A DNA stretch of 21,269 bases from a virus, in IMG/VR virus record IMGVR_UViG_3300037042_003732, positions 1 to 21,269 of that record; one strand, 5' to 3'. Shown here one piece after another: positions 5,992 through 12,877 of the stretch. A program made the position numbers and the translations under genes. The first letter of the stretch is position 1, and each line of letters starts with the position of its first letter. The notes beneath the pieces are model-generated. The model did not search any database, had not been told where the DNA came from, and worked only from the letters and a program-made list of their open reading frames with translations.

Positions 5992-7494
5992 ATGCAAAAA
6001 AACAAAAACGTAGTTGAAGACGCTCTTTTACAAATTAAGAATTTGGAAGAAGCTCTCCAAGAGAATGCAAAAGGAATACTTCATTCAACAATGAAAGAAG
6101 AAATCAAACAATTGGTAAAAGAATCTCTCAATGAGGAGGAAGATGAAGACATTGACGATGAGGTTGAAACTGTTTCAGATGATGAAACACTAAACACAGG
6201 GGATGAAAGTGATGATGAATTTGACATGGGTATGTCGATTCAAGAACCGATGAGTAACGAGGTTCCTGATGAGAATGAACAAGAACCCATTAATATGACA
6301 AAAGCGCCTGATTCCGAGGTTCTAAGAGTATTTAGAGCTATGGGACCCGAAGACGGTATAATCGTGCAAAAAGAAGACGATATGATTAATATAAAAGATG
6401 GCGAAAGAGAATATATGATCCAACTTGGTGAATCTGAGGAAGAATTTGGATTCGAGGCAGATTTTACTGATAATGATTTTCCTGAAGATTTGGAAGAAAT
6501 GATGTTCAATCAATTTGGTGACGAAGATGATGATGATGGTGAATACTCAGAAGGTTACATTTATGAAATTGTTATGGATGAGGAAGATACTACTAATTCA
6601 GCTTACGATCCTAACCAAGAAGCACAAATTTCTGAAGATGATGATTTAGAAACTTTCGCATCTGAAGAAGATGATGACGATGATGAATATAGTTTAGAAG
6701 ACTTGGAAGAGGAAGATGATCTACCAATGTCTTTAGATGATGCAATCATGGAGGCTATCAAAAAAACATCAAAACCAAAAGGAGTAGGAATCGGAAATGG
6801 ACCTAAATTCAAATATGGTAAGACAACTGATTACCCAACAAAAAAACAAAAGAGTGCGTTTGGTAATGACAGTGTTAAGGCTAAAGGAACTGGCAAAGCT
6901 AAGTTCGAATATGATGAAGACGTGAACATGGATGGTTACTCAGATAAAAAACCTAAAAGAAGTGTTAAGAAAGTAGAAACTAAAGAAGCGTCAAGAACTA
7001 ATAGTTACCCTAACGCTAACAAAGTTGGTAACAGAAAAGGTTCAAATCAAAACATCAATAGAACCCAAGTGAGAGTTAGACCTAATAATAGAGTTAACGA
7101 AGAAGTTGAAGTTCTTAAAGAAAAAAATGAAGAGTACAAAAAAGCCCTTGATGTTTTCAGAAACAAACTTAACGAAGTTGCAATTTTCAATTCTAATTTG
7201 GCTTACGCAACTAGACTGTTTACAGAACACTCAACAACTAAACAAGAAAAAATCAACATCCTTAGAAGATTTGATTCGGTTGAAACTTTGAAAGAATCTA
7301 AAAATCTATACAGAACTATCAAAGACGAATTAGGATCTACTACTAAAGGTGGTGAGGCAACAATTAAAGAATCATTCGAAAGAAACGTAGTTAAAACTCC
7401 TTCAACAGGATCCTCTACAAATCTAATCGAATCTAAGACTTATGAGAATCCACAATTCTTAAGAATGAAGGATCTTATGTCAAAATTAAAATAA
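5992..7494 (+). CDS. Prohead scaffold (core) protein, T4 gp22-like
   Basis: Major internal scaffold around which the capsid protein assembles, later cut to peptides by the gp21-like protease. Identification is by position directly before the capsid gene and by architecture; sequence identity to gp22 is not evident. The 500 residues fall into zones: a helical N-terminus (1-45, LLQIKNLEEALQE); a very acidic, repetitive Asp/Glu stretch (about 45-250, with runs such as EEDDDDDEYSLEDLEEEDD); a Lys-rich basic zone (about 255-370); a coiled coil (about 373-410, EVEVLKEKNEEYKKALDVF); and a conserved-looking C-terminus. That terminal LNEVAIFNSNLAYATRLF to RFDSVETLKESKNLYRTI stretch is typical of T4-like scaffold proteins, followed by LIESKTYENPQFLRMKDLM. 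Several L/I-x-E sites are present, including LIE|S near the end. It is nearly twice the length of T4 gp22 (about 269). Confidence 0.85.
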   Translation: MQKNKNVVEDALLQIKNLEEALQENAKGILHSTMKEEIKQLVKESLNEEEDEDIDDEVETVSDDETLNTGDESDDEFDMGMSIQEPMSNEVPDENEQEPINMTKAPDSEVLRVFRAMGPEDGIIVQKEDDMINIKDGEREYMIQLGESEEEFGFEADFTDNDFPEDLEEMMFNQFGDEDDDDGEYSEGYIYEIVMDEEDTTNSAYDPNQEAQISEDDDLETFASEEDDDDDEYSLEDLEEEDDLPMSLDDAIMEAIKKTSKPKGVGIGNGPKFKYGKTTDYPTKKQKSAFGNDSVKAKGTGKAKFEYDEDVNMDGYSDKKPKRSVKKVETKEASRTNSYPNANKVGNRKGSNQNINRTQVRVRPNNRVNEEVEVLKEKNEEYKKALDVFRNKLNEVAIFNSNLAYATRLFTEHSTTKQEKINILRRFDSVETLKESKNLYRTIKDELGSTTKGGEATIKESFERNVVKTPSTGSSTNLIESKTYENPQFLRMKDLMSKLK

Positions 7495-7522
7495 ACAATA
7501 AAATAAAAAAAAAACAAGAAAA

Positions 7523-9409
7523 ATGGGAGCATTATTAGAATCAGGTCTTGTAGGTAACATTGGTTTAAAACACCTTAAAGTTATCAAAGAAGACACTATT
7601 AACAAATGGGACAGATTAGGCTTTTTAGATGGCCTAAGAGGTCACTTAAAAGAAAACGTGGCTCAATTATATGAGAACCAAGCATCTTACTTAATTAACG
7701 AAGCAACTTCTGACGGATCTTCTAACGGAGCATTCGAAACGGTTGTTTTCCCTATCGTAAGACGTGTATTCTCTAAATTGTTGGCTAACGACATCGTATC
7801 AGTACAAGCAATGAACTTACCTATTGGTAAATTGTTCTACTTTGTACCTCGTATCCAAGGGTATGCTAACGACGTAGCAACAGACAACGGTGGTGTACAT
7901 TACCCACCAATCGGTTCACCTGAGGCTGTAAATGCAGGTCAAAATAACCCAGGACAAGGTTATCCAGATTCAGGAGCAGTTCCTAATTACCCTTACGGTA
8001 AAAACCTTTATGACTTGTTCTACGAAGGTAACGAAGCAGGTTTAGATCCTCCAGGATTGTTTGACTACTCTAAAGGTAGATGGACTGCTTGTAGCTCTAA
8101 CACTCAAGTTCAAGTATGGCAAAATGGTATGTTGGTTGACGCTACAGGTATATTGGTTAATTCTTATACAGGTAACACAAGAAAAGTGTTAATGAAACTT
8201 TGTGGATTTACACCTGTAGGTGCTGGTAAATTGATTGGACCTGATGGTCAAGAAATGGATACAGAATCTTTCTTATCTGATTTGACTATTACGCCTCTTG
8301 CAGGTTTAGAGTTTTCATCAGGTAACACATGTCCTCAAACAGGTGGACCAATCCTTTTTAGAGTTGTAACTCAAATCTACGGAAAAGGAATCGTTCAGTA
8401 CGGTAACCAAACACAAACTAACTTTAACGCATTCACATACGGTACAGGTGCTGCGGCTACCAACTCAGGTAACGGTGGAAACTATTGGGATATTTGTGAC
8501 TCACAAGGTTGTATCTATCTTGAAGTGGATCTTTCTTGTCCGGCTTGTGCAACTTGTGGTAATGACACTTTAGATGGTTACACAGGAGCAACAATTTCAG
8601 CAATCACTTCAGGAAGTTCTTTCTTGGCAACTTGGAGACGTTACGAAGAGATGGAATTTGAAGACAAAATTGGTGAGGTTTCTTTTGACCTTGAGTCAGT
8701 AACTGTATCTGTTACAGAAAGAAAACTAAGAGCACAATGGTCTCCTGAATTAGCTCAAGACGTTGCGGCATTCCACAACATCGATGCTGAAGCTGAATTG
8801 ACAGCATTGTTGTCAGAACAAGTAGCGGCTGAGATCGACCGTGAAATCTTACGTGACTTACGTAAAGGTGCAGCTTGGAACTTACGTTGGGACTACAACG
8901 GATGGAGAAGAATTGGTGCTACCACTTCTTACACTCAAAAAGATTGGAACCAAACATTGATTACAGCAATCAACCAATTGTCAGCACAAATCCACAAATC
9001 TACTTTGAGAGGCGGTGCTAACTGGATCGTTGTTTCATCTGAGGTTTCTGCAATCTTTGACGATTTAGAATACTTCCACGTATCTAACGCGGCTCCTGAG
9101 CAAGATCAATACAACATGGGTATTGAAAGAGTTGGTACATTATCTGGACGTTACCAAGTTTACCGTGATCCTTACTTCCCACCAAACCAAGTATTGGTAG
9201 GACACAAAGGTACATCATTGTTAGACACAGGTTACATTTACGCTCCGTACGTACCTCTACAATTAACACCTACAATGTACAACCCATTCAACTTTACACC
9301 TATCAAAGGTATTATGACACGTTACGCTAAGAAAATGGTTAACAACCGTTTCTACGGACGTATCACAGTTGATGGAGTTAGAACATTTGACTTGAGAGAA
9401 TTGAGATAA
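7523..9409 (+). CDS. Major capsid protein, T4 gp23-like
   Basis: HK97-fold shell protein of the head. The T4 signature is clear: after the pro-region comes GAFETVVFPIVRRVFSKLLANDIVSVQAMNLPIGKLFYFVPRI, the counterpart of the gp23 segment ending in VQPMNSPTGQVF. Later blocks are EMEFEDKIGEVSFDLESVTV, RKLRAQWSPELAQDVAAFHNIDAEAELTALLSEQ, and the C-terminal TRYAKKMVNNRFYGRITV. A pro-peptide cut site INE|A lies at residue 60 (gp23 is cut after 65). The 628 residues exceed gp23 (521), mostly through an insert at about 185-350 that holds all eight Cys (190, 227, 270, 325, 330, 339, 342, 345). Codon use is cleaner and richer in C-ending codons than in its neighbours, fitting very high expression. The leader is A-rich, without a Shine-Dalgarno sequence. 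Confidence 0.96.
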   Translation: MGALLESGLVGNIGLKHLKVIKEDTINKWDRLGFLDGLRGHLKENVAQLYENQASYLINEATSDGSSNGAFETVVFPIVRRVFSKLLANDIVSVQAMNLPIGKLFYFVPRIQGYANDVATDNGGVHYPPIGSPEAVNAGQNNPGQGYPDSGAVPNYPYGKNLYDLFYEGNEAGLDPPGLFDYSKGRWTACSSNTQVQVWQNGMLVDATGILVNSYTGNTRKVLMKLCGFTPVGAGKLIGPDGQEMDTESFLSDLTITPLAGLEFSSGNTCPQTGGPILFRVVTQIYGKGIVQYGNQTQTNFNAFTYGTGAAATNSGNGGNYWDICDSQGCIYLEVDLSCPACATCGNDTLDGYTGATISAITSGSSFLATWRRYEEMEFEDKIGEVSFDLESVTVSVTERKLRAQWSPELAQDVAAFHNIDAEAELTALLSEQVAAEIDREILRDLRKGAAWNLRWDYNGWRRIGATTSYTQKDWNQTLITAINQLSAQIHKSTLRGGANWIVVSSEVSAIFDDLEYFHVSNAAPEQDQYNMGIERVGTLSGRYQVYRDPYFPPNQVLVGHKGTSLLDTGYIYAPYVPLQLTPTMYNPFNFTPIKGIMTRYAKKMVNNRFYGRITVDGVRTFDLRELR

Positions 9410-9428
9410 TCAATTAAAACCGAATAAG

Positions 9429-9458
9429 AAAAAGGTCAGAGAAATCTGACCTTTTTTT
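9429..9458 (+). terminator. Strong rho-independent terminator after the capsid gene
   Basis: AAAAAGGTCAGA and TCTGACCTTTTT pair perfectly over 12 bp around a GAAA loop, followed by more T. The A-run and T-run symmetry means it can also act for the minus-strand gene whose stop overlaps the T-run (9457-9459). Confidence 0.93.
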
Positions 9459-9687
9459 ATTTATTAACTTCTGATTGATCGGAAAGTACTCGTATTGATT
9501 TGGATATTACCTCTACTTCACCAATAGTATAAATGTTACTCTTGTATGCAAGTTTTATAGACTCTACCAAAAAAAATAATGCTTGTTCTCTATTCATGTT
9601 GACTAAAATCGTTTCCAAATGATCCTTTGTAAAAAGATCTACCGAACCAAAAAGATTTCCGTACTTTTTTATTTCCTCGTTACCCAT
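9457..9687 (-). CDS. Small unknown protein, antisense after capsid gene (76 aa)
   Basis: I do not recognise this protein. It is a short, mostly helical soluble protein (LETILVNMNREQALFFLVES, then IKLAYKSNIYTIGEVEVI) without signal peptide, Cys or His clusters. The architecture of two amphipathic helices and an acidic mid-segment would suit a small oligomer or adaptor. It is read toward the capsid terminator, which probably serves both strands, and diverges from the gene at 9732 across a 44-nt gap with AT-rich promoter-like boxes. The leader is short and AT-rich, with no Shine-Dalgarno sequence. Confidence 0.7.
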   Translation of the reverse strand: MGNEEIKKYGNLFGSVDLFTKDHLETILVNMNREQALFFLVESIKLAYKSNIYTIGEVEVISKSIRVLSDQSEVNK

Positions 9688-9702
9688 TTCTATTTAATAT
9701 GA

Positions 9703-9723
9703 TATTTATAATATAATATTTAT
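9703..9723 (+). promoter_or_regulatory. Two TATTTAT boxes in a divergent intergenic region
   Basis: TATTTAT occurs at 9703-9709 (22 nt before the ATG at 9732) and again at 9717-9723 (8 nt before it). The 22-nt spacing equals that of the scaffold gene, so the first copy is the more likely one for the plus-strand gene. Their complements could serve the minus-strand gene at 9687. Confidence 0.45.
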
Positions 9724-9731
9724 TGTTCTAT

Positions 9732-10823
9732 ATGGAAAGTAATTACTCTAAAATAAAATCTATCGGAGGGTGGGTTGAGATAAACCCTGATATACCAACT
9801 GAGGATTACATAAACTTTTTCAAAAAAAACATCCAAGAGGCAACTGGAGACAGGGTTGGTGGTGCAGGTGTGTATGTTCCTCCTTTACAACCTGGTGAAA
9901 GAGAGTTTGCTAAATCACAGTTAGGACCATTTAATATACCTGTTTCTGATTATAAAAGTCCATTAGTTCAATATGATAGTTATGATCACAAATTGGATCT
10001 GAGTCGAAAACAAATTAAGGATTTAGAAAAAAAAGCTAAAAAGATTACTAACTACATAAAACACCACCCATACTCAACTTTTTCTGATCAAGATGGTAAT
10101 GCAATAAATGCAACCCCAAGTGGAAAAGTAAAAAAAGACCCATTTAATTTAGAGGTTGTTCCTATTGAAAGATCAGGAAAGAAGATAAATGAAGTAACCA
10201 CATCAACAACTTCTGGAGAATATAGCGGACCCCAAGAATTGGGTATGAGAAAATGGACCAAATCGGAACTAGGGGCATTTTCCCAAGGTTCTTCTCATCC
10301 TGCAAACGTAGATCAAATTAAAAAATCTATTAAAGACAATATATCTAAAGTAGTGGGGGGATGGGAACCAAGGAAAGGGTCGTTTGATGTACCTACGGAA
10401 CCCGTAAAATATAAAAAAGAAAAAAGAGTTAAATCTCACGGAGAGGTAACAAATGATCCGATAGAATGGTACAAACAATTTAACAAAAAAAGAGAAATTG
10501 CAAAAAAAATTGCTAAAAAAACAATAATGGAAGATTTGGCAGTTTGGTTTGGTAAAAAGAAGAAGCCTAAGGGATCTTCTCAACCGAAAGGACCTTGGGT
10601 TGACATTTGTCGTAAAGTCGACGGAAAACACCCCCCTTGTGGACGTAGTGATACTTCTCAGGGGTCTTACCCTAAATGTAGAGCCGCAGGAGTTGCAGGT
10701 AAAATGTCGGATTCAGCAAAAAGAGCCGCATGTCAACAAAAAAGAAATGCAGAAAAGAAAGACTCTCAAACAGGGAAAGGTCAAAAACCAATTATGACAA
10801 GTTATAAACCAAGAAAGAAATAA
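9732..10823 (+). CDS. Putative virion protein with basic CGR/YPKC tail domain
   Basis: The product has 363 residues from the ATG at 9732; the earlier in-frame TTG at 9723 overlaps the promoter-like box and is rejected. The N-terminal two-thirds is polar, probably loosely folded and not recognised. The C-terminal 95 residues are Lys/Arg-rich and hold WVDICRKVDGKH, PPCGRSD, YPKCRAAGVAGKMSDSAKRA and ACQQKR. This W-V-D-I...CGR...YPKC pattern is a module I have seen in phage and giant-virus proteins (it resembles DUF5872). Its four Cys and high charge suggest nucleic-acid or capsid contact. L/I-x-E sites at IQE36|A and IME267|D would release the tail if cut by the gp21-like protease. It follows the capsid gene and is co-oriented with the next gene, 1 nt away. 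A head-internal or DNA-binding role is inference. Confidence 0.72.
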   Translation: MESNYSKIKSIGGWVEINPDIPTEDYINFFKKNIQEATGDRVGGAGVYVPPLQPGEREFAKSQLGPFNIPVSDYKSPLVQYDSYDHKLDLSRKQIKDLEKKAKKITNYIKHHPYSTFSDQDGNAINATPSGKVKKDPFNLEVVPIERSGKKINEVTTSTTSGEYSGPQELGMRKWTKSELGAFSQGSSHPANVDQIKKSIKDNISKVVGGWEPRKGSFDVPTEPVKYKKEKRVKSHGEVTNDPIEWYKQFNKKREIAKKIAKKTIMEDLAVWFGKKKKPKGSSQPKGPWVDICRKVDGKHPPCGRSDTSQGSYPKCRAAGVAGKMSDSAKRAACQQKRNAEKKDSQTGKGQKPIMTSYKPRKK

Positions 10824-10824
10824 A

Positions 10825-11265
10825 ATGAACAAATTAAGATTTAATCAACTATTAGAATCAAACATGGGTAATGTAAAACCATTATTGATGGAACAACCAA
10901 GTAAAGACAAGAAATTAAACCTATTTTGTCAGGGAGGAAGTGATCAGAAAAGAGAACAAGGTTTAACTTACGATAGTGAACAAGATATGGGCGGGGGAAT
11001 CAATCAAGGTGGATTTAAGAAAATATACCTAAATGTCCAACCATCACCAACCGCTCAAGAATATGAAACAGCAGGTGATCAAATATTTGTAAGGGTTTTA
11101 GATGCCAACAATCCTGACTTGGATAGATTTAAAAAAACAATAGGTGTAGAAAATACTCAAGGTAAATTGGTTATTTTATACACACCAACAGAGGCCAATC
11201 CATATTTTTGTACAATAGATTCAGGGACAGATCAAGAGTGGGCTAGTTACTTCAATTCCCTTTAA
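10825..11265 (+). CDS. Unknown protein with capsid-targeting-like N-terminus (146 aa)
   Basis: I do not recognise the fold. The N-terminus MNKLRFNQLLESNMGNVKPL is an amphipathic helix with LLE11|S, and LME23|Q follows shortly after. Such starts recur in small proteins of these phages and look like the cleavable head-targeting segments of T4 internal proteins. The rest is a beta-rich soluble domain (KKIYLNVQPSPTAQEYE, QIFVRVLDANNPDLDRFKK, KLVILYTPTEANPYFCTID). It begins 1 nt after the upstream stop, so it is translated with that gene. Its end overlaps the convergent lipoprotein gene by 14 nt, marking the switch to the minus-strand half. Confidence 0.75.
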   Translation: MNKLRFNQLLESNMGNVKPLLMEQPSKDKKLNLFCQGGSDQKREQGLTYDSEQDMGGGINQGGFKKIYLNVQPSPTAQEYETAGDQIFVRVLDANNPDLDRFKKTIGVENTQGKLVILYTPTEANPYFCTIDSGTDQEWASYFNSL

Positions 11266-11515
11266 ACGTCTTTAAAACTATTGGTTCGTTAGGTACGGTA
11301 AACTGACCTCTCTCGATAAAAAAAACCTTTGCAAACTCTTCTTTTTGTTCTGTAGACCAATTTTTTGCAGAGTCTGAAAGTACATCAAGAGATCTTACAA
11401 TTGAACTATCCTCCGTAATTATGTTTTGACTATATGCGTCACAATCTGTGTGTTTTGTGGTTTTACAACTTACGATAGTTAATCCTAATAGGATTGGTAA
11501 AAGTACTTTTTTCAT
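11252..11515 (-). CDS. Small phage lipoprotein (87 aa)
   Basis: A type II signal peptide is visible: MKK, a hydrophobic core VLLPILLGLTIV, then SC, with the lipidated Cys at residue 17. The mature protein is about 70 residues, polar, with one more Cys (HTDCD) and a helix WSTEQKEEFAKVFF. An upstream in-frame ATG (11545) would add ten residues before the signal and overlap the preceding gene, so the ATG at 11515 is used. It would be anchored in the outer or inner membrane of the host. Phage lipoproteins of this size act in superinfection exclusion or as outer spanins; no lysis genes are nearby, so exclusion is the better guess. It is the second gene of a two-gene unit behind a host-type promoter. 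Confidence 0.82.
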   Translation of the reverse strand: MKKVLLPILLGLTIVSCKTTKHTDCDAYSQNIITEDSSIVRSLDVLSDSAKNWSTEQKEEFAKVFFIERGQFTVPNEPIVLKTFKGN

Positions 11516-11522
11516 TTTATTA

Positions 11523-11948
11523 TTAATTTTTAGTTTGTTCAACAATTGATTCGTAAATTTTATCTAACGTATTTTTAATATTTGATTTAACCAATATTTC
11601 AGTTTTATTACGTCTCTTTTCTGTTTCCATATCATATAAATACGTAATCCTTTCATTATCACGAGATGACAACTTTACATCATAGTGAAAAATATGGTTG
11701 GTAATCTCAACTCGTCCCCAATCTAATACAACAAAAAGATTTAATTTTTCATTAATAATAAATCTTTTCTGTGACATTGGTGCAATCATAAAATCAGAGT
11801 CTTTGTCTGAAATTAATTTTAAACAAATTTTAAATGCAGTTTTTTCGTGGGGTTCCACCTCTTCGTAAGTTTTAAAAGACGAAGATCTACCGACCTTACC
11901 AAAACGTACCTTCATTCTTTTGAAGAATCGTATGATGAATTTTTTCAT
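11523..11948 (-). CDS. Unknown basic protein, first gene of host-promoter cassette (141 aa)
   Basis: I do not recognise a named family. The N-terminus MKKFIIRFFKRMKVRFGKVG is strongly basic and amphipathic, which would suit membrane-surface or nucleic-acid binding. The centre has SDFMIAPMSQKRFIINEKL then NLFVVLDWGRVEITNHIFHY, a beta-sheet pattern, and the C-terminus is a long charged helix (TLDKIYESIVEQ). It is followed by the lipoprotein gene after 7 nt. A promoter of the Bacteroidota host type lies just upstream, unlike the TATTTAT boxes of the structural genes, so it may be expressed early or without phage factors. Confidence 0.75.
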   Translation of the reverse strand: MKKFIIRFFKRMKVRFGKVGRSSSFKTYEEVEPHEKTAFKICLKLISDKDSDFMIAPMSQKRFIINEKLNLFVVLDWGRVEITNHIFHYDVKLSSRDNERITYLYDMETEKRRNKTEILVKSNIKNTLDKIYESIVEQTKN

Positions 11949-11971
11949 AGTTAGTTGTTTGTTTCTAACTA
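11948..11971 (-). repeat. Inverted repeat overlapping the leader and start codon
   Basis: TAGTTAG (11948-11954) and CTAACTA (11965-11971) are perfect 7-bp arms around a 10-nt TTGTTTGTTT loop. The repeat lies between the -7 box and the start of the gene at 11948, and one arm takes in the first base of the ATG. It could be an operator over the transcription start or an mRNA hairpin limiting translation. A 7-bp AT-rich repeat can arise by chance. Confidence 0.45.
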
Positions 11972-12002
11972 CAAATATAGTAAAGTTATTTGATTAAACA
12001 AA
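11972..12002 (-). promoter_or_regulatory. Bacteroidota-type promoter (TTTG-N19-TATATTTG)
   Basis: On the minus strand a TTTG (-33 box, 11999-12002) is followed after 19 nt by TATATTTG (-7 box, 11972-11979), then 23 nt to the ATG at 11948. This matches the Bacteroidota primary-sigma consensus TTTG-N19/21-TAnnTTTG in both boxes and spacing. It would let the unmodified host RNA polymerase transcribe the two-gene cassette. Confidence 0.65.
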
Positions 12003-12017
12003 AAGAAAGTAAAAAAT

Positions 12018-12485
12018 TTAACAATATGCTCCTGAGCATCTCTTTTTACCATCCAATCCAGGTTGTTTTCCTTTACATACTTGGACTGCATATCCGTTAG
12101 CATATGCCGAAGGGTAAACGTCATACTTAGCCTTTGCTGCTGATTTTCCTCTCGCACAAAGTTTAGTACCTGTTTTTTTTCTACCTTCCATCATGACCAT
12201 ATCTTCATCATCAATGTCCATTGACATTTGCATTCCATGTTTTTTTGTCTCATTCATTAAAAAATCAAAAACTTGATCCATATTGTTTTTTGCTTCACTA
12301 ATGTGATCTTGAGCCCAGTCATGACCATTTTCAAGAATTTCTTCAATCATGGAATGATCCAATTCTAATAACATATCACATTGTCTTCTCATTTGTTGTA
12401 AATTTGAAAAGAACATATATCTAGAGGATTTTTCGTCGTGAGTTTCTCTAATAACTCTTTTAATGATTGAATCTAAGTTTCTCAT
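12018..12485 (-). CDS. Protein with basic Cys-containing tail (LCARGK...YPSAYANGYA module)
   Basis: The product has 155 residues. The N-terminal half is helical and acidic (residues 1-95, with Met-rich stretches such as MQMSMDIDDEDMVMM). The last 55 residues switch to a basic module: TKLCARGKSAAKAKYDVYPS, then AYANGYAVQVCKGK, then GLDGKKRCSGAYC. I have seen this C-A-R-G-K...YPSAYAN...C-K-G-K pattern at the C-termini of otherwise unrelated phage proteins; its function is not known to me. The boundary is marked by VMME100|GRKK, and ISE64|A also fits protease specificity. It is packed 2 nt after the next upstream gene, in the virion-protein block. Binding packaged DNA or the inner capsid is inferred from charge and from the similar tail at 10530-10820. 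Confidence 0.75.
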   Translation of the reverse strand: MRNLDSIIKRVIRETHDEKSSRYMFFSNLQQMRRQCDMLLELDHSMIEEILENGHDWAQDHISEAKNNMDQVFDFLMNETKKHGMQMSMDIDDEDMVMMEGRKKTGTKLCARGKSAAKAKYDVYPSAYANGYAVQVCKGKQPGLDGKKRCSGAYC

Positions 12486-12487
12486 AT

Positions 12488-12853
12488 TTAATTATTTAAT
12501 CCATTAGGTCCACCCAAAGCCACTGCATTAAGTTGAGTGACTGCAGTTCCATAATTATTTGTCCAAACAGGATGAGGAAATGTAAGTTCTAACAAATCAC
12601 CATTACAATCTGTAATACATAAGGTGTATTCGGGATTGACCGCCTGAGGATTACAATCCTCGCAAGTGTCGTATGGTAGTAATACAATATAACTTGGTAT
12701 ACCAGGTTCTGTATCAGTCACAGTTGCACATAAAATGTTACCAATCTCATCTTGAATTGAATAAACGTCTCCAGTATTTGGGGTAATCCCCCCAAAATCA
12801 ACAGTAACCTCAATCAACGGATTACCACATATTACCATATTAAAATTTGCCAT
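12488..12853 (-). CDS. Small beta-rich, Cys-containing probable virion protein (121 aa)
   Basis: I do not recognise a named family. The protein is acidic, poor in Lys and beta-rich, with paired Cys at YDTCEDCNPQ and LCITDCNGD, plus single Cys near residues 9 and 42. It resembles an Ig-like or small beta-sandwich domain, as in decoration or tail-fibre accessory proteins (ILCATVTDTEPGIPSYIVLL, EYTLCITDCNGDLLELTF). It is flanked by a likely virion gene on one side and the basic-tail protein on the other, and has its own TATTTAT box, consistent with late expression. Confidence 0.72.
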   Translation of the reverse strand: MANFNMVICGNPLIEVTVDFGGITPNTGDVYSIQDEIGNILCATVTDTEPGIPSYIVLLPYDTCEDCNPQAVNPEYTLCITDCNGDLLELTFPHPVWTNNYGTAVTQLNAVALGGPNGLNN

Positions 12854-12867
12854 TTTATTTTTTTATT

Positions 12868-12874
12868 ATAAATA
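12868..12874 (-). promoter_or_regulatory. TATTTAT box on minus strand
   Basis: On the coding strand AGTATTTATAAT lies 14 nt before the ATG at 12853, the same spacing as at 3416 and 4884 on the other strand. It lies in the 24-nt gap between two genes. Confidence 0.45.
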
Positions 12875-12877
12875 CTT

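Noticed and set aside
6500-6720. GATGATGAA-type near-repeats that might be a microsatellite or array
   Set aside because: They are codon-level repeats for Asp/Glu in the scaffold acidic zone, with no spacer regularity of a CRISPR or tandem-repeat locus.
10269-10631. A 120-residue minus-strand open frame inside the basic-tail gene
   Set aside because: Phe/Arg-rich complement of Lys-rich plus-strand codons, with no protein-like pattern.
11969-12157. A 62-residue minus-strand open frame across the host-type promoter
   Set aside because: It is an out-of-frame shadow of the basic-tail gene running into the intergenic promoter region.
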